A DNA stretch of 64,000 nucleotides from Acinetobacter guillouiae CIP 63.46 (GCF_000368145.1 NZ_KB849286.1:62001-126000); one strand, 5' to 3'; counted from the first letter of the stretch, positions 32,084 through 41,874 are shown. The notes: generated by a model not told the origin, from the sequence alone. Made by a program: numbers and translations.

Positions 32084-33154
32084 ATGACTGTATTTTTTAA
32101 GAAAGCTCAACGCAAAAATGCAAAATTACGCTTAGCAATTGCCGGACCTACTGGAGCAGGTAAAACTTTTGGCGCACTACTTTTAGCTAAAGGTATTGGT
32201 GGCCGTATTGCTGTTGCAGATACAGAGAATAGTAGTGCTGAGCTATATGACGATATAGTTTTATTTGAACATGCAAATATTCAACCACCCTATTCACCAG
32301 AAAAATTTATTGAGGTTATTAAGGCTGCTGAAAATGCTGGATTCGATACTTTAATTATCGACAGTATTACTCATGAATGGTCTGGTGTGGGTGGGTGTCT
32401 AGAAATAGTTGATAAATTAGCCGGCACTACATTCAAGGGAAATAGTTGGGGTGCTTGGAGCCAAGTTACCCCACGTCACCGTAAGTTTATAGATGCAATG
32501 CTCCAATCAAGCATTAATATAATTGTCACTTTGCGCTCTAAAATGGAAACAATTCAGGTAGAAAATAACGGCAAGAAAAAAGTAGAAAAAGTTGGAATGA
32601 AAGCTGAACAGCGTGATGGCATTGAGTATGAATTTACTACAGTGTTGGATCTAACGCATGACAATCTCGCTATTGCCACAAAAGATCGTACTCGCTTATT
32701 TCTTGATCCACGTCAGTTGACTGAAAGTGATGGCGTTGCATTAAAGCAATGGTTGATTTCGGGTTCTGCTGATGCTTGCATAAATGGTAATCAATTCTTT
32801 GAACTTGAAGCTCTTATGCAACAAGCTGGAATCGACATAGAGAAATATTGTGCTAAACGTGGACTAAATAGCTTGCATGATGTTTTGCAGCAAAAGTTTG
32901 ACGAAACCTGCAGTGGTATTCAATCAATTATTCAGAGAAATAAACAAGCCCATCAAGCCAATGAACAACAGCTTCAAGCTGAAAATGATGCACGTTTAGA
33001 AAATGATTATCAAATTGCACTCAAAGATATTGAGCATGCCAAATCTACTAATAATTTAGATAAGCCTGCTAAGTATTTCCGTGGCTCTAAATACGAAACT
33101 CAAATTCTAAATGCATGCCAAGCAAAGTCAGATATGGAGGGTTGGAGCGCATGA
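32084..33154 (+). CDS. RecA-like phage ATPase (AAA_24/Sak4-type)
   Basis: 356 residues from ATG 32084, preceded by GGAG. Walker A GPTGAGKT near residue 20-27, Walker B TLIIDSITHEW, and a RecA-type ssDNA-loop region before VTLRSKMETI. The C-terminal ~110 residues form a charged coiled coil (HQANEQQLQAENDARLEND). Such proteins act as phage recombinases or recombination mediators. The stop overlaps the next gene by ATGA, suggesting a partner. Confidence 0.75.
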   Translation: MTVFFKKAQRKNAKLRLAIAGPTGAGKTFGALLLAKGIGGRIAVADTENSSAELYDDIVLFEHANIQPPYSPEKFIEVIKAAENAGFDTLIIDSITHEWSGVGGCLEIVDKLAGTTFKGNSWGAWSQVTPRHRKFIDAMLQSSINIIVTLRSKMETIQVENNGKKKVEKVGMKAEQRDGIEYEFTTVLDLTHDNLAIATKDRTRLFLDPRQLTESDGVALKQWLISGSADACINGNQFFELEALMQQAGIDIEKYCAKRGLNSLHDVLQQKFDETCSGIQSIIQRNKQAHQANEQQLQAENDARLENDYQIALKDIEHAKSTNNLDKPAKYFRGSKYETQILNACQAKSDMEGWSA

Positions 33155-34368
33155 ATATTTTAAATAGTAATGAAGCATTTTCAGCACTCATGGCTGGTAA
33201 AAATATTATGTGCCGCGCTGTTGGCGAATTGATGGACTTTGATGACTTAAATCAATTCCCTGCTACGATCTTCGCTTTACCTGGTTATGAGTTCTGTATC
33301 AAACGTGAATCGTTAACTTTGGCAGATATTCAATTTACTAAGCCAGTAGAACCACACGATCTGGAGAATGGCCAAGAAATCTTTATTGTGATGCCAACAT
33401 GTATCTTGCGTACTAAATACGACCCAGAACATGGTGATATATGTTTGAGTGTGGCAAATGGATTTGCTCAATTAGATGCTGAAAATGCACAACTGCAGCT
33501 TCAGGCGTTTGGTAAAACGTTTGGCAATATGATTACTGAGATTGAAATTAAAGACGGTTTCAGTGAAAAGCCTAAAAAATCTAAAGCTCCTCGTAAAACC
33601 AAAGAAGCTTTTAAATCTGAAGATACCCCAGAAATTGAAACAGATCCTGCCTTAATAATTGATAAATTTGCAGCGAAAATTGCAAACTGTTCGACAACAG
33701 AAGCTGTTCTTTTATTACGCCCAGTGTTTTTTGCTAATGGTCATCTTGAGCGTGAACATACTCAACATCTATGCAAATTGACTGAGAATAAGTTGATAGA
33801 GATTGATCCTGAGCAATATGCACCAAAACCAAGTTACATTGATCATCAAATTTATATAGATGGCATTAATGCATGTGTTTCAGAGGAAGAAATTAAAACC
33901 ACACTACACGATGTGAATGATCAAGGTTTTAGCGAAGAACAGCTCTCAGAAATTAATCTTGCAAAATGTTCTAAACTTGCTGAGTTTCAAGCGACTGCAT
34001 TAAAGAATATTCAGGATAATCAATATGACAATCTGTTAAAAGAACTATTAGAACGTGCTAAAAAATCAAAATTACCTGCTGAAGCTAATGCCTTGTATAA
34101 ATATACGGTCAATTGGACTGAAGAACAGCGTAAGCCATTGATGGATGCAATTAATAAAAGATTGAGTGAATTGGGTGCGACCGCTCCACCTCCTGAACAA
34201 CCACCATCATTAGTGGTTCAGATCCAAAATGCACCTGATTTAACAGCCTTGGATATTTTAGAAATTGATGTTGCAACCCGTCATCCAGACATTCAACCGA
34301 AATTAATGGGACTGGTTCGTAAACGTCGATTTGAACTTGAAAATTCAGGTTCAAACGTAATGACTTAA
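33151..34368 (+). CDS. Early-operon partner of the RecA-like ATPase, hypothetical
   Basis: 405 residues from ATG 33151. The first ~140 residues are a mixed α/β domain. A Lys/Pro-rich linker (SEKPKKSKAPRKTKEAF) follows, then repeated helical segments resembling one another (TTEAVLLLRPVFFANGHLERE, CVSEEEIKTTLHDVNDQ, ALDILEIDVATRHPD), possibly tandem helical domains. Translationally coupled to the ATPase; likely part of the same recombination function. Confidence 0.6.
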   Translation: MNILNSNEAFSALMAGKNIMCRAVGELMDFDDLNQFPATIFALPGYEFCIKRESLTLADIQFTKPVEPHDLENGQEIFIVMPTCILRTKYDPEHGDICLSVANGFAQLDAENAQLQLQAFGKTFGNMITEIEIKDGFSEKPKKSKAPRKTKEAFKSEDTPEIETDPALIIDKFAAKIANCSTTEAVLLLRPVFFANGHLEREHTQHLCKLTENKLIEIDPEQYAPKPSYIDHQIYIDGINACVSEEEIKTTLHDVNDQGFSEEQLSEINLAKCSKLAEFQATALKNIQDNQYDNLLKELLERAKKSKLPAEANALYKYTVNWTEEQRKPLMDAINKRLSELGATAPPPEQPPSLVVQIQNAPDLTALDILEIDVATRHPDIQPKLMGLVRKRRFELENSGSNVMT

Positions 34369-34424
34369 TTTGGAGCTATTTCTCTTATCACTTGATGAAA
34401 TGAATTTAATAAATAGGTAAAGGT

Positions 34425-34685
34425 ATGAGTAGACAATCAAAACTTTCTAAAATGACAGAAGAAGAAAAGCTCTTGGCAGCAAAGATTTTTTGGGAATCCC
34501 CTTTAGATGCAACATTCCCACCTACCACAGTAGCAATTGTATTTAATGTATCCCTTCCCTGGTTACAGCTTAAACGCTGTGAAGGTGGAGGCATACCATT
34601 CATTAAAGGCGCTAGAAAAATCTCGTACACAAAAGGTGATGCCGTTAAGTATTTTGAAGGCCAAAAACTTACAAATACAATCTGA
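34425..34685 (+). CDS. Excisionase candidate (MerR/AlpA-like DNA-binding protein)
   Basis: 86 residues. PPTTVAIVFNVSLPWLQLKRCEGGGIPFIKGARKISYTKGDAVKYF reads as a winged helix of the excisionase type: helix-turn-helix, then 'R.i.Y.k.D...y'. It is convergent with the integrase and shares a bidirectional terminator with it. Role as directionality factor is inferred from motif and place. Confidence 0.65.
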   Translation: MSRQSKLSKMTEEEKLLAAKIFWESPLDATFPPTTVAIVFNVSLPWLQLKRCEGGGIPFIKGARKISYTKGDAVKYFEGQKLTNTI

Positions 34686-34689
34686 TTTA

Positions 34690-34713
34690 AAAAGGAGGCT
34701 ACCCTCCTTTTTT
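34690..34713. terminator. Bidirectional terminator between excisionase and integrase genes
   Basis: AAAGGAGG/CCTCCTTT stem with a 4-base loop, A-run on one side and T-run on the other; it overlaps the integrase stop codon. Confidence 0.75.
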
Positions 34714-35928
34714 ATATCCCTCAAAAACGATATCCTCAACCTCTTGCATTGCTAACCTTAATTTTTTATCACTAATCTGGATATAACCCTCAGTCACATC
34801 ACCAGATATAGTATGGTTTAAAAGCCTTTTAATCGTGTACTGACCGTAATCAAGATTCTCGGCAATGGTGCCAAAGGTACGTCTAAGGTCGTGGAAAGTG
34901 AACTCAATACCAGTTGCATCAATTATTTTTTGTTTAGCTTCAAATAAATTTGTTGTATAGCCTTTTTTCTTAGCTTTAGGGGAAGCAAAAACATATTCAT
35001 TGAACTTTTGCTCATCTCTTTTCTTCATGATCTCCCAAAGACGCTCACCCATAGGTAATGTATGAACTTCACCATTCTTAGGATCATTAGAAGTTATCCA
35101 GCCATACTTTAAATCAACAGCATCCCATTTTAGTGTTTGGCATTCATCACGGCGAAACCCGGTGAGTATTAAAGTTAAAAGAAAATCCCTGACTGTATTT
35201 CGTTCCTGTCTCAAAGCGGTGAAATTCATTACAGCGTTAATCCAATCGGTTAACTGTTCTTGTTTGACATAGCCTTTCCGGCGTTTGATTTTATTCCATG
35301 TTCTTTTTGCTTTTAGAGTTGCTACTGGATTCACAGCAGTAATAATTGACTCGTCTTTGGCATCAAGAAAATGTTCAATAGAAAAATTAAAGATCGCCCT
35401 GAAGACAGCCATTGCTAGATTTGCTTGAGCGGGACTTCTTTCAGTTAATTCTGTGTATTTTGCTTGGACTTGAATTCGCGATATATCCCCTATCTTAAGT
35501 TTTTTCCAATCAGCTAAATATTCATTTACAACCTTGTCGTAATCTTTAAGTGTTCTAGGTTTTAATGTTCTATTCTTAAGATATTCATTATAAGCAACCT
35601 CAACAGTAGGATGCTGCCTTGATACGTTTAAAATATGTTCATCTTGATCACGTTTAGCCTTCTTCTCCTCATTTGGATTGTAACCTTGTGCCATTTGAGA
35701 AAGCAGACCTTGTGCTAAAATTCGCGCCTGTGATAGTGTTAAATTGCCATGTAGACCAATAGTAGACCGTACCGCTTTGCCTTTGACCTTTTTTTCAACA
35801 ATATAGGTTTTACAAGTTGTATTAACTCGTACAGCAAATCCAATAAGTTCACTGTCCCTGTATATGCCTGGTTCGCTTAAAGAATCAATTGCAGTTTTAG
35901 TGAATTTTATGCGTTCTGACCTAGACAT
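34699..35928 (-). CDS. int: Prophage tyrosine integrase
   Basis: 409 residues. The N-terminal arm-binding domain is of P4/DUF4102-like type (FTKTAIDSLSEPGIYRDSELIGFAVRV). The core-binding domain spans about 105-200. The catalytic domain has Arg in TGFRRDECQTLKWD, HDLRRTFGTIAENLDYGQY with His-x-x-Arg, LLNHTI for the second His, and the nucleophile Tyr in VTEGYIQIS. All catalytic residues are present. It marks the right end of the prophage, beside ybgC. Confidence 0.93.
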   Translation of the reverse strand: MSRSERIKFTKTAIDSLSEPGIYRDSELIGFAVRVNTTCKTYIVEKKVKGKAVRSTIGLHGNLTLSQARILAQGLLSQMAQGYNPNEEKKAKRDQDEHILNVSRQHPTVEVAYNEYLKNRTLKPRTLKDYDKVVNEYLADWKKLKIGDISRIQVQAKYTELTERSPAQANLAMAVFRAIFNFSIEHFLDAKDESIITAVNPVATLKAKRTWNKIKRRKGYVKQEQLTDWINAVMNFTALRQERNTVRDFLLTLILTGFRRDECQTLKWDAVDLKYGWITSNDPKNGEVHTLPMGERLWEIMKKRDEQKFNEYVFASPKAKKKGYTTNLFEAKQKIIDATGIEFTFHDLRRTFGTIAENLDYGQYTIKRLLNHTISGDVTEGYIQISDKKLRLAMQEVEDIVFEGYKKGG

Positions 35929-36095
35929 TGTTTAACCCTATTAAGCAATAACGATCGCTAGTAAGCAGTATACATTCTAGTCTACTATGCGTCTACTTTA
36001 TGAGTTTTCTTATTAATTTAAGTTTTTCATGAACAATTTAAAATCGCTAAATATTTGATAGATATGCAATAAACAACACAGGAATGCATAGCAAC
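35929..36095. other. Prophage-chromosome junction region
   Basis: About 165 AT-rich bases between int and ybgC should contain one attachment site and the ybgC promoter. There is no tRNA here. The matching site lies outside the window to the left, so att cannot be defined. ACTAGAATGT-like and GTAGAC repeats are seen but not assigned. Confidence 0.4.
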
Positions 36096-36503
36096 ATGAG
36101 TAATAAATTCGAATTCCAAATCCGTGTATATATCGAAGATACAGATGCTGGCGGTATCGTATACCATGCCAATCATATCCGCTTTATGGAACGTGCACGG
36201 ACAGAATGGCTACGTGCATCCGGTATTGACCACTATTGGCATCAAAAAGATTACAATTTTGTCGTGCATAAAATTGCATTGAAATATTCTCGCCCTATAC
36301 TCATGGACGATCTTATTACTGTTACAGCAAGTGTAGTTTCATGTAAAGCTTCGTCATTTGTGTTGCAACAGAATATATATCGTGGTGAAATCATGCTTGC
36401 TTCTGGCGAGGTGGAATTGGCATGTTTAAGTACAGATATGAAACCTCGTAGAATTCCTGACGAAATCCGTGATTTAATTCTTCGAGAATTAGCTCACGAA
36501 TAA
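36096..36503 (+). CDS. ybgC: Acyl-CoA thioesterase YbgC
   Basis: 135 residues from the ATG at 36096 (an upstream ATG at 36084 is possible but has no spaced ribosome site). Hot-dog thioesterase with the 4-HBT signature: RVYIEDTDAGGIVYHANHIRFMERAR, where the Asp and His are the active-site pair. YbgC opens the tol-pal cluster and is linked to phospholipid metabolism. The prophage has inserted directly upstream of it. Confidence 0.92.
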   Translation: MSNKFEFQIRVYIEDTDAGGIVYHANHIRFMERARTEWLRASGIDHYWHQKDYNFVVHKIALKYSRPILMDDLITVTASVVSCKASSFVLQQNIYRGEIMLASGEVELACLSTDMKPRRIPDEIRDLILRELAHE

Positions 36504-36527
36504 AAAATACTTTTGGCACATGTAACT

Positions 36528-37226
36528 ATGGCAACACAACTAGAATCTTCTTTACACATCTCTGATTTAATTTTACAAGCGAGCCCTGTGGTTCAATTGG
36601 TGATGCTAATCTTAGTACTCGCATCCGTTTTTAGTTGGTATTTGATTGCCAAGTTGCATATGGGCTATAAGAAAGCACATCAAGGCGATGAGCACTTCCA
36701 AAAAATCTTCTGGTCTGGTGCTGAACTCAATACCTTATATAACAATGCTCAGCTTAATTCTAAGCGAAGCGGTTTAGAAGATATTTTCTATCAAGGTTTA
36801 AGTGAGTTTTTAAAACTTAAAAAACGTCATGCTGAAACTGCATCAATGATTGAAGGTACTGAACGTATCTTGCGTGTAGGACTCAGTCGTGACCAAGGTC
36901 GTTTAGAGCAAGGCTTAAGCTCTCTCGCCAGTATCGGTTCTGTCGCACCTTATATTGGTTTATTTGGTACTGTTTGGGGCATTATGAGTGCATTCATTGG
37001 CTTAGCTCAGGTTGAACAAGTTACCTTAGCCACTGTTGCACCAGGTATTGCTGAAGCATTGATTGCAACTGCGATTGGTTTATTTGCTGCAATACCAGCG
37101 GTACTAGCATTTAACCATTACACTGCAAAAGGCGAAGAAATTTATTCAGATCGTGCATTATTTGCAGAAGAAATGGTGGCGCTATTACAACGTCAGTCTG
37201 TGGGAACTACACAGGAAGATGAATAA
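36528..37226 (+). CDS. tolQ: TolQ, Tol-Pal motor subunit
   Basis: 232 residues from ATG 36528. Three membrane helices: about 15-38, 130-155 (GSVAPYIGLFGTVWGIMSAFI) and 165-190 (ATVAPGIAEALIATAIGLFAAIPAVLAF). With TolR it forms the proton-driven inner-membrane motor energising TolA. The stop overlaps tolR (TAATG). Confidence 0.95.
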   Translation: MATQLESSLHISDLILQASPVVQLVMLILVLASVFSWYLIAKLHMGYKKAHQGDEHFQKIFWSGAELNTLYNNAQLNSKRSGLEDIFYQGLSEFLKLKKRHAETASMIEGTERILRVGLSRDQGRLEQGLSSLASIGSVAPYIGLFGTVWGIMSAFIGLAQVEQVTLATVAPGIAEALIATAIGLFAAIPAVLAFNHYTAKGEEIYSDRALFAEEMVALLQRQSVGTTQEDE

Positions 37227-37675
37227 TGACAATCCAACGTTCTGGACGTTTTGAACGCGTCAAAAAACCTTTAAAAAGTGATATGAATGTCGTTCCATAT
37301 ATAGACGTCATGTTGGTTTTATTGGTTATTTTTATGGTGACAGCACCCATGATTACCACGGGTGTTAAAGTTGATTTACCTCAAGCAAACAATAATCCGA
37401 TTCAATCTGAAGATCGACCAGCCATCGTGACTTTAGAAGCAGATGGTACGATTAAACTTGAAGACAAAAACCATAAAAATGAGGTTTTAACTTTAGATGA
37501 GTTAAAAACAGTACTTACAGAAAATCAGCAACAGGCTCAAGCAAATAACAAGCAATTGAGTGTCTTGATCAATGGTAGTGAATCACGCCCTTATGGTGAA
37601 GTCATGAAACTCATGTCTACACTGCAAGATGCTGGTTTAAGCCAAGTGGGTTTACTGACAGAGTCTGTAAAGTAA
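37226..37675 (+). CDS. tolR: TolR, Tol-Pal motor subunit
   Basis: 149 residues, ExbD/TolR family. A single membrane helix begins at NVVPYIDVMLVLLVIFMVTAPM; the Asp in it is the proton-carrying residue. The periplasmic domain runs to the C-terminus (GLSQVGLLTES). Translationally coupled to tolQ, with tolA starting 4 bases downstream. Confidence 0.95.
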   Translation: MTIQRSGRFERVKKPLKSDMNVVPYIDVMLVLLVIFMVTAPMITTGVKVDLPQANNNPIQSEDRPAIVTLEADGTIKLEDKNHKNEVLTLDELKTVLTENQQQAQANNKQLSVLINGSESRPYGEVMKLMSTLQDAGLSQVGLLTESVK

Positions 37676-37678
37676 GTT

Positions 37679-39019
37679 ATGAAAAATATTCAAAAGCCAC
37701 AATCTAAAGAAAAAGCGATTGCACTTGGATTTACCTTAGGTATTCATGTGGTGGCGATTACTGGCTTACTTTTTCTCGGTTTAAGTCAACCACCTGAGCC
37801 ACCCAAGCAAATTAAAACCGTTTTAATTAAGCCTGAAGATTTACCACCGCCTGAACCCAAGCCTTTAGTAGAAACTGATGCCACTGAAACGGCAGATAGC
37901 AAGGTTGCAGAAAATACTCAGCAAACAGCGGAACCCGATCAAACTGCACCAGAAATTCCAACTGAAGCAAATAACACACCAGATACCAAGGCGATAGATG
38001 CACAAAAAGCTGCCGAACAGGCCAAGGCAGCCGCATTAGAACAGCAATTGGCTATGGCAGCGGCTAAAGCAGCACAAGAAAAAGCCTTAAAACTTTCTCA
38101 AGCTAAAGCAGATGCTGCGGAAAAAGCCAAACAAGAGGCAGCTGAAAAAGTAAAGCAGGCTAAAAATGCTGCTGAGAAAGCTAAGGCAGAAGCTGAAGCA
38201 AGATCTAAAGCAGATGCAGCAGCTAAGGCCAAGCAAGAGGCGCTTCAAAAAGCCAAAGCGGATGCTGCGGAAAAAGCCAGACTCGCAAGACTCAATGCCG
38301 AAGCAAAAAGCAAAGCAGAAGCTGCAGAAAAAGTCAGAAAAGAAGCCGCAGATAAGGCCCAACAAGCCAAAGCCGATGCTGCTGCAAAAGCCAAGGCAGA
38401 TGCTAACGCAAAAGCCAAAACGGATGCTGCTGCAAAAGCTAAAGCAGATGCTGCTGCAAAGGCTAAAGCGGATGCTAATGCAAAAGCCAAAGCGGACGCT
38501 GCTGAAAAAGCCAAAGCGGATGCTAATGCAAAAGCTAAAGCAGATGCTGCTGCAAAAGCCAAAGCGGATGCTGCTGCAAAAGCTAAAGCGGATGCTAATG
38601 CAAAAGCCAAGGCAGATGCCGCGGCAAAAGCCAAAGCGGATGCGGACGCAAAACGTAAAGCTGATCTAGCACGCGAATTAGATGAAGAAAAAGCCTCTGC
38701 TGCTGAAAAAGCCAAAGAAGCTGCTGCAAATAAAAAGGCAGAAGCGAGAAAAGTTGCATCTTCTGCGAAAAAGGACTTTGAAAGTAAAGTTCGGAATGCT
38801 TGGCGTATGCCTGCTGGCTCAACAGGTCAAAAGGCAACAGCTCGTGTCACACTAACGGATAGCGGTTCTGTGGCCTCGATCATTGTCAATGCATCAGACC
38901 CAGATGTAAAAGCAAGTGTGGAACAAGCAGTTCGCAATGCTGCACCTTTCCCGATGCCATCTGATCCAGATGCCAGACGCGAAGCACGAAGTTTTAGTGC
39001 AAATTTTACAGTGAAATAA
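37679..39019 (+). CDS. tolA: TolA, periplasm-spanning protein
   Basis: 446 residues. Membrane anchor at about 16-36 (GFTLGIHVVAITGLLFLGL), a Pro-rich stretch, then a long Ala/Lys/Asp helical domain (about 100-365) made largely of 'AKAKADA' and 'NAKAKADA' 8-residue units. The C-terminal TolA/TonB-like domain (about 368-446) begins DFESKVRNAWRMP. It couples the TolQR motor to Pal and TolB. The repeat number is likely variable between strains. Confidence 0.93.
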   Translation: MKNIQKPQSKEKAIALGFTLGIHVVAITGLLFLGLSQPPEPPKQIKTVLIKPEDLPPPEPKPLVETDATETADSKVAENTQQTAEPDQTAPEIPTEANNTPDTKAIDAQKAAEQAKAAALEQQLAMAAAKAAQEKALKLSQAKADAAEKAKQEAAEKVKQAKNAAEKAKAEAEARSKADAAAKAKQEALQKAKADAAEKARLARLNAEAKSKAEAAEKVRKEAADKAQQAKADAAAKAKADANAKAKTDAAAKAKADAAAKAKADANAKAKADAAEKAKADANAKAKADAAAKAKADAAAKAKADANAKAKADAAAKAKADADAKRKADLARELDEEKASAAEKAKEAAANKKAEARKVASSAKKDFESKVRNAWRMPAGSTGQKATARVTLTDSGSVASIIVNASDPDVKASVEQAVRNAAPFPMPSDPDARREARSFSANFTVK

Positions 39020-39024
39020 TCTTA

Positions 39025-39056
39025 AAATTACACCCTGTCTTGGCAGGGTGTAATTT
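39025..39056 (+). terminator. Strong hairpin after tolA
   Basis: A perfect 13-bp stem, AAATTACACCCTG/CAGGGTGTAATTT, 6-base loop. It ends the ybgC-tolQRA transcript or reduces readthrough toward tolB. Confidence 0.75.
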
Positions 39057-39086
39057 AATGCAAGAACAATCACTCGGAAAAATCAA

Positions 39087-39533
39087 ATGCGAGTTAAACC
39101 TATATTTGTAGCAATTTCATTATTTTTTCCAACTGCATTATTATTTGCAAAAAATATCGAGCAAGAAAAAATACTTGAAGTAAATACGCAACAACACCCA
39201 CCTTCTGCGTCATACGAAAAAAACCCGTCTGTAGCAACAACGGAAGCATTACTTCTACAAAGTCAAATGGCTCAGCGGATAAATACCGCTAGAGTCAATC
39301 GTATTGTTAAAAAGTTGAGAAATTTAACAATCATCCAAGAAAATGCTGATGTTATTATTTACTTAGATGACAGTGGGAATGTAAAAGATATTTTAATCAC
39401 AGAACAGGACAGCGAAACGTTTTCAAACGCAATCAAAACGGCGATTCAGCAAACAGCACCTTTTGAAATGTCTAAACAGTCATCGCTCAATCAATTATTA
39501 AAAGTGATTCGCATCAAATTCCGTGCTGAATAA
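39087..39533 (+). CDS. Secreted TolA/TonB C-terminal-domain protein
   Basis: 148 residues. Signal peptide at about 1-22 (PIFVAISLFFPTALLFA). The C-terminal part (RINTARVNRIVKKLRNL…IIYLDDSGNVKDILITEQ…AIKTAIQQTAPFEM) follows the same pattern as the end of TolA. It has no membrane anchor, so it is a soluble periplasmic TolA-C-like domain placed between tolA and tolB. It could compete for or adapt Tol partners. Confidence 0.65.
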   Translation: MRVKPIFVAISLFFPTALLFAKNIEQEKILEVNTQQHPPSASYEKNPSVATTEALLLQSQMAQRINTARVNRIVKKLRNLTIIQENADVIIYLDDSGNVKDILITEQDSETFSNAIKTAIQQTAPFEMSKQSSLNQLLKVIRIKFRAE

Positions 39534-39810
39534 TTCTCTATTCAACACGAGACAATATATTTTAATGGCAGCAACAATGACATTGTTGTCAAATCTATAA
39601 AAAAGTAATTTTTAAAGCTGCACCATTTAAAATACCCAAAGATCAAGCCGAAATTCATTGGTGTTATAAATTTTAATTTAATTTTTTTAGTAAATCTGTT
39701 CAATGATAATCTTTTGTTCACAATTACATGCTTTATATAGATTAAAATCATGTCTTTGTGCTACAAAGCTAAGCATAGTTAAAAATTGATATTTGAGTAC
39801 ATGAAGTCCA

Positions 39811-41094
39811 ATGAAAATCATGCCTAAACATCTATTAGGATTCGCAATTATTGTTGCATTTAGTCCAGCATTGATCACCACATCATATGCACAATTGCAA
39901 TTAGAAATTGCCAAAGCACCTGAATCTGCACCTAAAATTGCCATCATTCCATTTAGTAATGATCAATCTATCTACCCTATTGTTGAACAAGATTTAAATC
40001 GCTCTGGGCGCTTTACCAGTTCATCAAAAAATCTTCCTGCAACTGCAAACATAAACAATATAAATGCGGAAGCATGGAAAGCGGCTGGGGTTCCTTATGT
40101 GGTTTTAGGTGACTCTAAAACCAATGCAGATGGCTCATTGGCAGTACATTACCAACTCTATGATGTTGAAAAGCAGAAATTCCTATTAAATGAATTGCTC
40201 TCAATCCCAGCATCACGTGTACGTTCTGCGGCACATATGATCAGTGACGCAATTTATCAAGCGCTTACAGGGATTCAAGGTGACTTCACAGGACGTATTG
40301 CTTATGTGTTACGTAACCCTGCAACACCAGAGACTCGTTATACCTTACAAATTGCAGATACCGATGGTGAGCAACCTAAAACGGTATTAAGTTCAAGAGA
40401 TCCTATTCTCTCACCTGCTTGGACGCCAGATGCGAAAAAAATTGCATATGTTTCATTTGAAACCAAGCGCCCTGCTATTTATATCCAAGATTTAGCCACA
40501 GGTGCACGTGAAAAACTCGCTGCATTTCGCGGTTTAAACGGTGCACCAAGTTTCTCTCCTGATGGGAAATCAATGCTGTTTACTGCGTCAATGCATGGAA
40601 ATCCTGAAGTTTATCAAATGGATTTAGATTCACGTCAAGTGAAGCGCATGACCAACGATAGCGCAATTGACACAGAAGCACGTTATGCTCCAGATGGAAA
40701 ATCGTTTATTTTCACATCTGACCGTGGTGGATCAGCACAAATTTACCGTTATAGTTTTGATGACGGCTCGACCAAACGTTTAACTTTCCGTGGTGCATTT
40801 AATGCACGCGGTACATTAAGTGCCGATGGTAAATATGTGGCATTGGTACACCGCCCTTCTGGTAGTAACTACAAAGTTGCCATTCAGGAAATTTCTACAG
40901 GTATCACCAATATTTTGACACCAACAAGTTTAGATGAATCACCAAGCTTTTCTCCAAATGGGCAAATGGTGGTTTATGCAACACGTGAGGGTAATCGTGG
41001 CTTATTGGCAATCATGTCTACAGATGGTCGCTTCCGCATGAACTTACCAAGTGAACAAGGTGAAGTACGTGAACCGGCTTGGGCCCCTAAATAA
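39811..41094 (+). CDS. tolB: TolB, periplasmic β-propeller
   Basis: 427 residues; signal peptide at about 1-28 (AIIVAFSPALITTSYA). An N-terminal α/β domain (about 35-150) precedes a six-bladed propeller with repeats such as DPILSPAWTPDAKKIAYVSFE, GAPSFSPDGKSMLFTAS and DTEARYAPDGKSFIFTSDRGG. It binds Pal and TolA. The start could also be the ATG three codons later. A 275-base gap before it holds nothing recognised except its promoter region. Confidence 0.95.
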   Translation: MKIMPKHLLGFAIIVAFSPALITTSYAQLQLEIAKAPESAPKIAIIPFSNDQSIYPIVEQDLNRSGRFTSSSKNLPATANINNINAEAWKAAGVPYVVLGDSKTNADGSLAVHYQLYDVEKQKFLLNELLSIPASRVRSAAHMISDAIYQALTGIQGDFTGRIAYVLRNPATPETRYTLQIADTDGEQPKTVLSSRDPILSPAWTPDAKKIAYVSFETKRPAIYIQDLATGAREKLAAFRGLNGAPSFSPDGKSMLFTASMHGNPEVYQMDLDSRQVKRMTNDSAIDTEARYAPDGKSFIFTSDRGGSAQIYRYSFDDGSTKRLTFRGAFNARGTLSADGKYVALVHRPSGSNYKVAIQEISTGITNILTPTSLDESPSFSPNGQMVVYATREGNRGLLAIMSTDGRFRMNLPSEQGEVREPAWAPK

Positions 41095-41145
41095 TTTAAT
41101 CAAGATGTAAATCACTTATTTAAAATTGAAATACCGGAGATCAAC

Positions 41146-41715
41146 ATGAAGTCAATTCAATATCTAGCTTTACCCTTATTAGCAGCAAGCTTGGTGATGA
41201 CAGGTTGTGCAAGCCGTAAACCTGCTGCCACTGTAGAATCAGGAACCAATCCAAATAGTGCGACGACAGTAAATACCAGTGGTTTAAGTGAAGATGCTGC
41301 TTTAAATGCACAAAACTTAAATGGTGCTTCATCTAAAGGCGTGACTGAAGCCAATAAAGCATTTTTAGCAAAACGTGTGGTACATTTTGATTATGACAGT
41401 AGTGATCTTTCCAATGATGACTACCAAACACTACAAGCACATGCGCAGTTCTTGATTGCCAATGCCAACTCTAAAGTGGCATTAACAGGTCATACAGATG
41501 AACGTGGTACGCGTGAGTACAACATGGCTTTAGGTGAGCGTCGTGCTAAAGCTGTTGAAAGCTACCTGATCACCAATGGTGTTAAAGCAACCCAATTAGA
41601 AGCGGTAAGCTACGGTAAAGAAATGCCGATCAATGCTGGTCATGATGAAGCAGCTTGGAAAGAAAACCGCCGTGTTGAAATCAACTACGAAGCCGTTCCT
41701 CCTCTTTTAAAATAA
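41146..41715 (+). CDS. pal: Pal, peptidoglycan-associated lipoprotein
   Basis: 189 residues. Lipobox in VMTGCASR (Cys ~22). The OmpA-like domain at about 80-185 has VVHFDYDSSDL, LTGHTDERGTREYNMALGERRA and NRRVEINY; the Asp and Arg of the GHTDERG region bind diaminopimelate. It anchors the outer membrane to peptidoglycan. GGAG lies upstream of the ATG. Confidence 0.95.
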   Translation: MKSIQYLALPLLAASLVMTGCASRKPAATVESGTNPNSATTVNTSGLSEDAALNAQNLNGASSKGVTEANKAFLAKRVVHFDYDSSDLSNDDYQTLQAHAQFLIANANSKVALTGHTDERGTREYNMALGERRAKAVESYLITNGVKATQLEAVSYGKEMPINAGHDEAAWKENRRVEINYEAVPPLLK

Positions 41716-41745
41716 TGCCAAAGTTGCATTATTAAAATAGACCAT

Positions 41746-41776
41746 AAAAAATGCCCAATTCAATTGGGCATTTTTA
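41746..41776 (+). terminator. Terminator after pal
   Basis: AATGCCCAATT/AATTGGGCATT stem followed by TTTTATT. Confidence 0.85.
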
Positions 41777-41874
41777 TTATAATTTCTTCTTATTCAGCGC
41801 CCCTATTTCAAGATAAAGTATTGATTTTATATATTAAAATAAGAAACTGCTTACCATGTTCAAGGTAATTTATA

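Noticed and set aside
35929-36095. tRNA-type attachment site at the right prophage end
   Set aside because: No cloverleaf can be drawn and no repeat partner is inside the window.
38380-38650. Regular DNA repeat array looking like a tandem repeat or CRISPR
   Set aside because: It is the in-frame Ala/Lys/Asp repeat of tolA; there are no unique spacers and the reading frame is unbroken.
38245-38715. Long Ala/Phe/Ser-rich open frame antisense to tolA
   Set aside because: It only mirrors the repetitive tolA codons, with no start context or independent function.
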